From an uncultured Clostridia bacterium (GTDB lineage: Bacteria > Bacillota > Clostridia > Christensenellales > Borkfalkiaceae), in the NCBI GenBank assembly GCA_947177825.1, contig CAMWWA010000038.1:1-9306 (forward strand): a stretch of DNA of 9,306 nucleotides. The letters are read 5' to 3'. The stretch's first letter is position 1, and each line of letters starts with the position of its first letter. The notes beneath the pieces are model-generated. The model saw only the letters and a program-made list of their open reading frames with translations, did not search any database and was not told the origin of the DNA. Shown piece after piece: positions 1 to 6,342 of the stretch. The position numbers and the translations under genes were made by a program.

Positions 1-481
1 CTTCGAACTGATAGCCCGTACGACTATAAGTCTGGTCCTCGGGTAAGGTGCAGCTTCCGCCACCCTGAAAGGCGCCCTTTATATACGCCGCCTGGCAACA
101 CTCGCTTTCAACTATTTTCTCGTCGATACCGAAAACAAGCGAAATTCCGTCGTCATGAATTTTTATAATTCCCAGTCTGGCAAGAATTCCGGGAGCGGCT
201 TCTCCCATGCAGGCAAATTTAAGCTTGTCCCTGCCTCTCAAAACGTCCACTCTCGCGTCCGACACGGTCAATGGCGTATGAAAAACCGTTTCAAAAGTTT
301 CGGTTATAAATTCGGCGGTACGCTCGTTTTCCGTAATAATTTCAAAACCGAGATTTCCGTCTGACGAAACAATACTTCCGCTCGTCCTGATAAACGCAGA
401 CAAAAACGCAATTTTGCAACATTCGTTTTCAATATTCGTCTGAATTATTTCATTTTTAAGTTCTTCGGTAAAAGTACTCAT
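1..481 (-). CDS. whiA: WhiA family DNA-binding regulator, N-terminal part (cut by window edge)
   Basis: Reading leftward from the ATG at 481-479, an uninterrupted frame of 160 codons runs off the window. The product starts MSTFTEELKNEIIQ and has the layout of WhiA: a first block NECCKIAFLSAFIRTSGSI (about residues 20-38), a FEIITENERTAEFI block (46-59), and a second block with ECCQAAYIKGAFQGGGSC (126-143), the start of the second half of the degenerate LAGLIDADG fold. The C-terminal helix-turn-helix that binds DNA lies outside the window. WhiA proteins affect sporulation septation in actinomycetes and cell division in Firmicutes. The ATG is 8 nt after the PHP gene stop, so the two are probably co-transcribed and coupled; no Shine-Dalgarno (SD) sequence is visible before it. 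Between GGGSC and the GYQFE strand there is a slightly longer loop than in the classical family. Confidence 0.85.
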   Translation of the reverse strand, partial: MSTFTEELKNEIIQTNIENECCKIAFLSAFIRTSGSIVSSDGNLGFEIITENERTAEFITETFETVFHTPLTVSDARVDVLRGRDKLKFACMGEAAPGILARLGIIKIHDDGISLVFGIDEKIVESECCQAAYIKGAFQGGGSCTLPEDQTYSRTGYQFE

Positions 482-489
482 AAATTATT

Positions 490-1266
490 TTACGAATGTG
501 ATTTTTTGTATTCCGCAAAGCGGAACTTGGGAAGTCTGCCGTCGATATTGTCAATTTGCTCCAACGGGAAATTGCATTCTTTTAAAAGCTGTTCGGCTAT
601 TTTCGTATCGCCTACCCTGTCCGCCGAATGAGCGTCGGAATCTATGACGAACCGAACGCCCGTCGACGCCATTAAATCGACCTCCTCGGGCGAAACGTGG
701 CGTTTTTTGGTGTTAATTTCAATATATGTTCCGTAATCGGCGCAAACTTTTGCGACCTCTTTTAAATCGCAGCAGCACTTATAATTAATGTGGGTAAGAA
801 TATCCACAGGATTATTCTTAACGGCGTTAATGTAAGCCTTGGTTGTATTGTCGATGACCTTTTGCGAAGGCTTTTTGCCAAGCTTGTACGCGGTGTAATT
901 GCAAAGCATAATATTATAGAAATCCGAAAAATGCTTATATTTCAGGACTTCGTGCACACCGAACAAATAAATATCGAACTTGTCCAAATCTTCCTGCCGC
1001 ATATCGGTATCGCCGTTCAGGGAAGTAAGATTGCTTTCCATTCCCATCAGAACCTTTACGCCGGTAAGCTTTTCGGCTTCCCTAATTTCAGCGCGCAAAT
1101 CGCTCAGCTTTTTACGTTTAAGCCCGAAGAGCAAGTGATTAAAACCATGGTCGGTTATCGCAATCTCTTTAAGTCCTAGTTTTTTTGCCGCCGTTGCATT
1201 TTCCAGCACCGTGTTTTTGCCGTGCGAATAGGGCGTATGGGTATGATAATCAGCTGTTAAAATCAT
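490..1266 (-). CDS. PHP-domain metal-dependent phosphoesterase
   Basis: 258 residues with the full set of PHP metal ligands: DYHTHTPYSHG (residues 6-16, His8, His10, His15), ITDHG (37-41), MGMESN, FGVHEV, ILTHINY, and DSDAHSADRVG near residue 210. The length and motifs match the stand-alone YcdX-like PHP phosphatases, which hydrolyse phosphate esters with a trinuclear metal centre; the natural substrate is not known and cannot be read from sequence. The start codon has a good SD (AGGAG, 7 nt upstream) and lies inside the end of murB, overlapping it by 17 nt, which suggests translational coupling. A PHP gene between murB and the rapZ/whiA genes is a common layout in Clostridia, so a role linked to cell envelope or central carbon metabolism is possible but only inferred. 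Confidence 0.88.
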   Translation of the reverse strand: MILTADYHTHTPYSHGKNTVLENATAAKKLGLKEIAITDHGFNHLLFGLKRKKLSDLRAEIREAEKLTGVKVLMGMESNLTSLNGDTDMRQEDLDKFDIYLFGVHEVLKYKHFSDFYNIMLCNYTAYKLGKKPSQKVIDNTTKAYINAVKNNPVDILTHINYKCCCDLKEVAKVCADYGTYIEINTKKRHVSPEEVDLMASTGVRFVIDSDAHSADRVGDTKIAEQLLKECNFPLEQIDNIDGRLPKFRFAEYKKSHS

Positions 1267-2164
1267 TAAATTCTCCTATGTACACGACTTCCTCTTCCAA
1301 TACAATCCCGAATTTTTCGAAAACACGTGATTTAACAAGATTGATAAGAGTTTTAACATCGTTTGCGGTTGCACCTTCGTTCAGAATAAAATCCGCATGA
1401 ATATCGCTGACGCGCGCACCTCCGACTTTATACCCTTTAAGCCCTGCGAAATCAATCAGTTTTCCGGCGCAATAACCTTCGGGATTTTTGAATACGCAGC
1501 CGCAACTTTTACCCTTAGGCAAATGGCTTCTTCTGTTTTTAAAGTAAGATATACGGTCGTCAATATCTTGTAAAGAGCACTCGTCAACTTTAACTATTAT
1601 TGATAAAATTAACGCGTTTATGTCACGCATAGTACTGCGCCTATATCCAAATTTGCACATTTCGTGACTAAAATGGGCTATTTTACCGTCGTAAACACAA
1701 ACGTCAACTATATTATCACCGATAGCAAATCCGCTAACCCCTGCATTCATATAAGCAGCGCCGCCGACCGTAGCAGGTATTCCGTACAGATATTCAAGTC
1801 CGCCAAGACTGTGATTTTTGCAATATGCAAGCAGCTCCGAAATTCTTGTACCCGCAAGGCATAAGAGCTTATCCGCCGATAGCCTGATAATCCCACGCAA
1901 GTCACGCGTAGAAATAACCTCTCCTTCCATTCCACTGTCGGAAACAAGCAGATTTGAACCGCAGCCGACAATTTCGAAACGCGTTCCGCAACTCTTTAGA
2001 TTATCATAAACTTGTTTTGCCTGCCACGGTGTCCTAGGATAATAAGCTTTTAACGCATTACCGCCAAGCCCGTACGTGGTGTTTTTTGCGAAAGTAAACG
2101 GAGCAACCTGTTTTATGTTTGCAGAATTAACGGCATTTTCTAATCCACTCTTATATATTAACAT
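1250..2164 (-). CDS. murB: UDP-N-acetylenolpyruvoylglucosamine reductase (MurB)
   Basis: 304 residues from the ATG at 2164. MurB reduces UDP-GlcNAc-enolpyruvate to UDP-MurNAc with NADPH and FAD, the second committed step of peptidoglycan synthesis in the cytoplasm. The FAD-binding domain shows NTTYGLGGNA (28-37), VGCGSNLLVSDSG (66-78) and GLEYLYGIPATVGGAAYMNAG (122-142). The catalytic part shows FGYRRS (172-177, catalytic Arg), SCGCVFKNPEG (220-230), AGKLID.AGLKG (233-244) and LEEEV near 289-293 (catalytic Glu). The proton-donor Ser of the usual GSxF motif is Cys223 here. It is a short type II enzyme. A TTG at 2173 in frame could add three residues, but neither start has a clear SD. The gene begins 19 nt after the stop of the 307-residue protein gene and overlaps the PHP gene downstream, so these form one transcription unit with whiA. 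Confidence 0.95.
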   Translation of the reverse strand: MLIYKSGLENAVNSANIKQVAPFTFAKNTTYGLGGNALKAYYPRTPWQAKQVYDNLKSCGTRFEIVGCGSNLLVSDSGMEGEVISTRDLRGIIRLSADKLLCLAGTRISELLAYCKNHSLGGLEYLYGIPATVGGAAYMNAGVSGFAIGDNIVDVCVYDGKIAHFSHEMCKFGYRRSTMRDINALILSIIVKVDECSLQDIDDRISYFKNRRSHLPKGKSCGCVFKNPEGYCAGKLIDFAGLKGYKVGGARVSDIHADFILNEGATANDVKTLINLVKSRVFEKFGIVLEEEVVYIGEFNDFNS

Positions 2165-2183
2165 TTTTCGCAACTTTAATCAA

Positions 2184-3107
2184 TCACTTTAATAATGTTT
2201 TTATTTTATTTGCATCGCCGCTTTTTGCCGCGTTTTTGAGCTCGTTTATATAATCTGCGCCGCAAGGATAATTTAAAACGTAGTTAAACTCCAAGCTTTG
2301 CAACGGCTTCAATTCCTCAGCGCAAAGCTCACAGTCACCATAAAACAATCCAAGCGAACCAGCCTCGTTACTGGTAAGCAGATAATCAACAAATTTACTG
2401 CAGTACGCATATTTTTCGTTATTTACCGTAAGAATGGATATATTCTGATACAAATCGTTAAATTCAGTAAGCGGTTGCACCTTGAACGGCACGTTTCTCA
2501 CTTTTAACCTGAAAATATCCCTCTGCGTACCGAAAAGATATTTGTACTTACCGTTAATGAGTTTTAAATAGGCGTTTGTTGACTCCTCGGCCGTGGCACC
2601 GTTTAGCCCGTTCAGCACGATAGCAACTTCCGTCAAGTTGTCTTTTCCGGCATTAGCAACGGTATTTTGTGCATTTGCGGCAGAAAAATCGGAATTTTCG
2701 TCTAATGACAGCAAGCAATAAGCGCCGCGGCACCAGGTTTTGTACACGAAATCTTTTTTGTTTATATAATTTTCAAACCCGTAAAAACCTGCCGGGTACG
2801 AAATTATATCGGGACGCTCGCCCCGTTCGGAGTTTGCTCTTGCCGCATCTGCCGAAAGCGAGGTCACACTGACGTAAATTTTTTCGTCTTCGAAACATTT
2901 ATCGGCGGTCTGCTGAAGATATTGGCTGCGCGAACCTTTGCCGCCCTCAAAACCGTCTATCTGCCACACCGTAATACGTTGCATCTGCCCGTCGTTTTCC
3001 GCTACGGCTTTCCTGTTCCGCACAACCGCCATAACGGGCACGGATATAAATAAGGCAACCGTAATTGCAAGCAAAATAATTAAGTACAGCTTTTTCCTTC
3101 TTGCCAT
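2184..3107 (-). CDS. Membrane-anchored protein resembling an extracellular solute-binding protein
   Basis: 307 residues. The N-terminus has a basic MARRKK stretch and a hydrophobic segment at about 7-29, with no lipobox Cys, so it is either a transmembrane anchor or an uncleaved signal. The rest is predicted outside the cell. Residues around 45-51 (ITVWQID), the SERGERPDIISYPAGFYGFENYI stretch around 92-114, WCRGAYCLLS and the late AYCSKFVDYLLTSNEAGSLGLFYGDC stretch resemble the order of elements in family 1 sugar-type solute-binding proteins of ABC transporters, but the protein is about 100 residues shorter than usual. No permease or ATPase gene is near. The assignment is by general resemblance only. 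The ATG has no SD; an AT-rich TATAAA lies 11 nt upstream. The gene is followed by murB after 19 nt and preceded by a structured 180-bp gap. A structural or envelope-sensing role instead of transport is possible. Confidence 0.6.
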   Translation of the reverse strand: MARRKKLYLIILLAITVALFISVPVMAVVRNRKAVAENDGQMQRITVWQIDGFEGGKGSRSQYLQQTADKCFEDEKIYVSVTSLSADAARANSERGERPDIISYPAGFYGFENYINKKDFVYKTWCRGAYCLLSLDENSDFSAANAQNTVANAGKDNLTEVAIVLNGLNGATAEESTNAYLKLINGKYKYLFGTQRDIFRLKVRNVPFKVQPLTEFNDLYQNISILTVNNEKYAYCSKFVDYLLTSNEAGSLGLFYGDCELCAEELKPLQSLEFNYVLNYPCGADYINELKNAAKSGDANKIKTLLK

Positions 3108-3130
3108 ACAGTATTCTATTTATATTTTAT

Positions 3131-3179
3131 TCAAAAAATTCATAAGAGGGATATTCTTAAACATAAGAATATCCCCCTT
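3131..3179 (-). terminator. Hairpin before the 307-residue protein gene, possible terminator or attenuator
   Basis: A perfect 12-bp inverted repeat (GGGATATTCTTA at 3148-3159, TAAGAATATCCC at 3164-3175, loop of 4), extended by three more pairs after one mismatch. Read on the minus strand it is followed by TCTTATGAATTTTTT, a T-run starting about 9 nt after the stem. It probably ends the lyase transcript, but it sits 36 nt before the next start codon and might act as an attenuator. The T-run is displaced, so confidence is moderate. Confidence 0.45.
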
Positions 3180-3210
3180 GCCGAAACAAATTAACGAAAA
3201 CCATTACTCA

Positions 3211-3262
3211 CGGTAACGCCAACCCGAAATCGGCTATATAATAAAGCGTTACCGCTTGTAAC
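3211..3262 (-). other. Structured intergenic element with two mutually exclusive hairpins
   Basis: On the minus strand, CGGTAACGC (3254-3246) and GCGTTACCG (3219-3211) form a 9-bp stem around a 26-nt loop that itself holds CCG-ATTT-CGG. The same GTAAC (3252-3248) can pair instead with GTTAC (3262-3258) just upstream. The element begins 25 nt after the lyase stop codon. There is no T-run behind it, so it is not a plain terminator. Function is unknown. Confidence 0.4.
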
Positions 3263-3287
3263 ATTATATTGAGCAATAATTGCCGTT

Positions 3288-5504
3288 TTATTCGCAATAG
3301 TTGCTTTTCAGTAATTTTTCCTGCATAATGTCGTTTACTCCCGCACCATACCAAGGGTGATTTAATATGCTTTCAAGCTCACTAAGCTCAAGTTCCTCAA
3401 CCTCAAACGGTGCTTCACCCGTCTCGGTATGCCACCTGAAATTCTCGGCTTTCAAAGTTGATGAACTGCTGTTAGTAAAACCAGTCGTGGTCGGAGTTGA
3501 TTCAGCCGTCTTTTGATAACTGCAATTAACTAACTGGTAGCCAGCGTCTACAGGACGTACCTTATCTCCTTCAGTCGTTCCGCCGCTATCGTTATTCTTT
3601 AACAGAGTTTCAATTCCTTTAAAAATGCAGTTCTCTGCTTTAAAGCTTCCGCCGTTACCGCACACTATTCCCTGCGAAACGAGAGCACATTTCCAACCGC
3701 CGTTTACAGATGTTACTCTTGACGCCGCACCAGCAGCTCTCAATTTCGTACGATACGTCATATACTCCGTGCTGTCGACCACACAGTTATACATATATGC
3801 GTTGCCGCCGCGAAGCTTGGGCAATCTGTCTTCTATATTCTTAAATAAGCAGTTTGCAAACGAAATCTGCAACGAAAGATTGTAATCGTAGTCCTCTTTG
3901 CCGTTTCCGCTATCGCCGCACAAAAAGCCCTTCTTCTGCGGAATAGCCAGCCCGTATAAAATATCTTCAAAGCTTATTCCGCCTTTTCTCAAAGCGTTAT
4001 AATACAGATAATTTTGTTTGCCTGCCTGATATTCTTCCTCAATCTTTGCCATCATTTTGTAAAGATAGCCGTCTTTATCGTCACTTCCGGCATTAAACGC
4101 ACACCAGCTTATATGCAGACCATTTTCACCATTAGCTCCATAAGGTGCGCGGAATGCCGTGCCCGCAGTATTGTATACGGGGTTTGAATAGTCGATCTGA
4201 CCGTCGTACGACTTTCCGAACGTGCAGTGGTCTATCCATACGTAACCACTGTGGGCAACTTTAAAATAAGCCCAGCCGAAAGCGTCGTAGTCACCGACAT
4301 TACCCGTCGTCGAACTCGCCGCATCTTCCCATTGCCACATTTCATCCATCTCAAGATTTCTGAAAACAACGTTGTCGCAACTTAAAATACTAAAGCCCGC
4401 ATGCGTCAATCTTGCGCCGTTTTTTGAATAAACAAGCAAATTATTGGTATTTTCAATTTTGATTTTAGAAATTCCGTGCTCCGTATACATTTCAGACATT
4501 GAAAACTTATCAATATTCGACTGTTTGCCACGGCAATAACTTTCGACGTAAGAATGAGAGTCTTTTATCGTTTTTGCTCTATAATTTTCACTGATATGAT
4601 TAAATCCTAAGTCCAAGTCGTTTGCAATTTCTATGACGTGAACAGAACCTTCCGCTGTCAATGCCTGTTCAACTTTCAAAGTATCAGCGTTCCACGCACT
4701 GGAATACTTCCATCTCGCGTCCATTATTGCCTGTATAAACTCGTCTGCAGTTGTTACCGTGCGGTATGCGGAAGTGCCGACGTACTGCGAAAAGTCGCCT
4801 ATGTTGTCATTCACGTAGCCGTCCGCAGAAATACTTTCTTTGGCATCAGCTGTCATAAGCTTATACCAATCTCTTTTGTACTCGCACGGATCACAGATAA
4901 GATCGGTTTCGTTAAAATACTCGTGCTCATCCGTTTCATTCAATTCCACACAGTGAGAGCACGTCGTTTTGTGGTTACTCTCGTCAATTTTCTCGTATTC
5001 ATAATCGTGACTCATGGTTTCGATTACGTTGCATATGCCGCACGACCTTTTATGAGTATTTTTATCGATATATTCATACTTATAGTCGTGCGCTACGGTT
5101 TCAGCATTATTACAGATAGCGCACGTTTTTTTATGACCGCTTTCATCAACATACTCATAACTGAAATCGTGCACCGCCGTTACGTCCAAATTACAGCTGC
5201 TGCACGTTACTTTATGGCTCTTTCCGTCAAGATACTCGTATACGTAACCGTGCGCCACCGTATCGCTGAAGTTGCAGTCAACACACGTTCTTTTATGAGT
5301 ATCTCCGTCAACGTACTCATAAGTGTAATTATGCGGATTTGTTTCGTCCAAATCGCAACAGTTACACGTTACTTTATGACCGCTCGCGCCAATATACTCA
5401 TAATTATAATCGTGCTCGGTATGAGGCGGTTTATTTACGCACCCGGCAAAAGCCGCCGCGCACATTAAAACGCCAACACCTACCGCAATAAGAAGCTTTT
5501 TCAT
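3288..5504 (-). CDS. Secreted lipoprotein: His/Cys repeat stalk plus family 1 pectate-lyase-like domain
   Basis: 738 residues from the ATG at 5504, which has a GGGAGG SD 7 nt upstream; an in-frame TTG at 5519 overlaps the SD and is rejected. Residues 1-22 are a lipoprotein signal with lipobox FAGC (Cys22), so the mature protein is tethered outside the membrane. Residues 31-193 are six tandem 27-residue repeats of the type HDYxYEYxDxxxHKxTCxxC, followed by a degenerate short one to Cys207. The rest matches polysaccharide lyase family 1: a beta-helix with NVVFRNLEMDEM (378-389), WIDHCTFGKSYDG (423-435, the vWIDHC motif and a likely calcium Asp), LHISWCAF (463-470), KGFLCGDS (525-532) and RLPKLRGG (560-567), where the RxPxxR catalytic arginine is present. 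It likely cleaves pectate or a related uronan; substrate is inferred. It stands as a single gene between a yebC terminator and a structured gap. Confidence 0.85.
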   Translation of the reverse strand: MKKLLIAVGVGVLMCAAAFAGCVNKPPHTEHDYNYEYIGASGHKVTCNCCDLDETNPHNYTYEYVDGDTHKRTCVDCNFSDTVAHGYVYEYLDGKSHKVTCSSCNLDVTAVHDFSYEYVDESGHKKTCAICNNAETVAHDYKYEYIDKNTHKRSCGICNVIETMSHDYEYEKIDESNHKTTCSHCVELNETDEHEYFNETDLICDPCEYKRDWYKLMTADAKESISADGYVNDNIGDFSQYVGTSAYRTVTTADEFIQAIMDARWKYSSAWNADTLKVEQALTAEGSVHVIEIANDLDLGFNHISENYRAKTIKDSHSYVESYCRGKQSNIDKFSMSEMYTEHGISKIKIENTNNLLVYSKNGARLTHAGFSILSCDNVVFRNLEMDEMWQWEDAASSTTGNVGDYDAFGWAYFKVAHSGYVWIDHCTFGKSYDGQIDYSNPVYNTAGTAFRAPYGANGENGLHISWCAFNAGSDDKDGYLYKMMAKIEEEYQAGKQNYLYYNALRKGGISFEDILYGLAIPQKKGFLCGDSGNGKEDYDYNLSLQISFANCLFKNIEDRLPKLRGGNAYMYNCVVDSTEYMTYRTKLRAAGAASRVTSVNGGWKCALVSQGIVCGNGGSFKAENCIFKGIETLLKNNDSGGTTEGDKVRPVDAGYQLVNCSYQKTAESTPTTTGFTNSSSSTLKAENFRWHTETGEAPFEVEELELSELESILNHPWYGAGVNDIMQEKLLKSNYCE
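4884..5414 (-). repeat. 81-bp in-frame tandem repeats coding for His/Cys modules
   Basis: Six consecutive units of 27 codons (residues 31, 58, 85, 112, 139 and 166 begin with His), and a truncated seventh from residue 194 to Cys207. Each unit keeps an initial His, a YEY-type aromatic strand, HK, and a C-x2-C pair, giving H-x11-H-x3-C-x2-C. The units differ at many codons, so the array is old and kept by selection at the protein level instead of being a recent duplication. Function of the module is not known to me; metal binding or disulfide formation are the obvious options. Confidence 0.9.
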
Positions 5505-5510
5505 TTCAAT

Positions 5511-5517
5511 TCCTCCC
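5511..5517 (-). promoter_or_regulatory. Shine-Dalgarno that fixes the lyase start
   Basis: GGGAGGA on the minus strand, 7 nt before the ATG at 5504-5502. It selects MKKLLIAVGVGVLM as the N-terminus, a proper lipoprotein signal, and excludes the TTG at 5519-5517, which would lie within the SD. Confidence 0.8.
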
Positions 5518-5523
5518 AATATG

Positions 5524-5552
5524 ATATTACACTAAAAATTCGGATATTTCAA
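5524..5552 (-). promoter_or_regulatory. Candidate sigma-A promoter of the lyase lipoprotein gene
   Basis: TTGAAA (5552-5547), 17-bp spacer, TAATAT (5529-5524), placed just after the yebC terminator. The predicted transcript start, near 5517, would fall at the first base of the SD, leaving an unusually short 5' leader of about 14 nt. The hexamers and spacing are good; the closeness to the SD lowers confidence. Confidence 0.55.
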
Positions 5553-5560
5553 TACCTGAT

Positions 5561-5590
5561 AAAAAATAACCCGCCGTTTATGGCGGGTTT
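5561..5590 (-). terminator. Rho-independent terminator after yebC
   Basis: On the minus strand an 8-bp GC-rich stem, AACCCGCC (5589-5582) with GGCGGGTT (5575-5568), loop of 6, followed at once by ATTTTTT. It lies 12 nt after the yebC stop codon and separates the methyltransferase-yebC unit from the lyase gene. Confidence 0.92.
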
Positions 5591-5601
5591 CTTAAATAAA
5601 A

Positions 5602-6339
5602 TTATTCTTCGTCTTCTTCGGGCAGCTCTACGTTGTGATAAACGTTCTGCACGTCATCAAGCTCTTCAAGCTTATCAAGCATCTTGCGGAAGGTTACAAG
5701 CTTATCGTCGGGAAGCGTTATATAAGTCTGGGGAATCATCTTAATTTCGGCTTCCAGGAAGTTTACGCCCTTATCTTCGAAATACTTACGCACCGCCGAA
5801 AAATCTTCGGGAGTCGTATATACTTCGTAAACGTCTTCGTCCGCGGTATAGTCTTCGGCACCGGCCTCCAGACAGTATTCCATCATAGTGTCTTCATCCA
5901 GCTTTACTGTCTTTTCAATAACGATTAAACCTTTGTTATCGAACTGGTAGCTTACGCAACCGGGCTTTCCCATCTGACCGCCGCATTTGGACATTGTAGA
6001 GCTGATGTCGCCGCTCGTCCTGTTTACGTTGTCAGTAAGCGTGGTTATAATTACCGCCGAACCTGCTACACCGTAACCTTCGTAGGTAAGTTCCTTATAG
6101 TCCTTGCCGCTGAGTTCGCCCGCCGCTTTGGCAATAGACCTTTTAATATTGTCGTTGGGCATATTTGCGGCTTTAGCCTTAGCTATAACGTCCGCAAGTT
6201 TACTGTTGGTATCGGGGTTAGGGTTGCTCTTTGCGGCAACGGCAAGCTCTCTGCCGAGCTTGGTGAAGATGGCTCCGCGCGCGGCGTCCGTCTTACCCTT
6301 TTTAGCCTGTATATTGTGCCATTTGGAATGTCCTGACAT
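5602..6339 (-). CDS. yebC: YebC/PmpR (TACO1) family protein
   Basis: 245 residues, the usual family length. The N-terminus MSGHSKWHNIQAKKGK and the blocks ARGAIFTKLGRELAVAAKS (20-38), KAKAANMPNDNIKRSIAKA (54-72), YEGYGVAGSAVI (86-97) and GKPGCVSYQF are family hallmarks. Members were first annotated as transcriptional regulators (PmpR); the mitochondrial homologue TACO1 promotes translation, and more recent work ties bacterial YebC to translation through difficult proline-rich stretches. It is cytoplasmic. The gene starts 3 nt after the methyltransferase stop with its SD (AAGGAG) inside that gene, so both are one transcript ending at the terminator directly downstream. Its position beside ribosomal protein genes agrees with a translation role. 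Confidence 0.95.
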   Translation of the reverse strand: MSGHSKWHNIQAKKGKTDAARGAIFTKLGRELAVAAKSNPNPDTNSKLADVIAKAKAANMPNDNIKRSIAKAAGELSGKDYKELTYEGYGVAGSAVIITTLTDNVNRTSGDISSTMSKCGGQMGKPGCVSYQFDNKGLIVIEKTVKLDEDTMMEYCLEAGAEDYTADEDVYEVYTTPEDFSAVRKYFEDKGVNFLEAEIKMIPQTYITLPDDKLVTFRKMLDKLEELDDVQNVYHNVELPEEDEE

Positions 6340-6342
6340 ATT

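Noticed and set aside
790..1179. Plus-strand frame of 129 codons
   Set aside because: Antisense to the PHP gene, whose metal-binding motifs are all intact; no SD or family features.
2171..2173. TTG start of murB, three codons upstream
   Set aside because: It has no better SD than the ATG at 2164 and adds no conserved residues; it cannot be excluded, but ATG is preferred.
4884..5414. Regularly spaced repeats that could suggest a CRISPR array
   Set aside because: The 81-bp units are in frame with a lipoprotein, contiguous without spacers, and conserved at the protein level rather than as identical DNA.
4638..5468. Long open frame on the plus strand (276 codons) with hydrophobic, repetitive product
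   Set aside because: It is the antisense of the His/Cys repeats and lyase start; its repeats are the mirror of the 81-bp units, it has no SD, and the minus-strand frame has a signal peptide, SD and family motifs.
5517..5519. TTG start of the lyase gene, five codons upstream
   Set aside because: It overlaps the SD and would put MGGIE before an otherwise typical MKKLL lipoprotein signal.
5561..5590. Hairpin considered as an attenuator of the lyase gene
   Set aside because: It lies upstream of the lyase promoter and right after the yebC stop with a clean T-run, so it is the yebC terminator.
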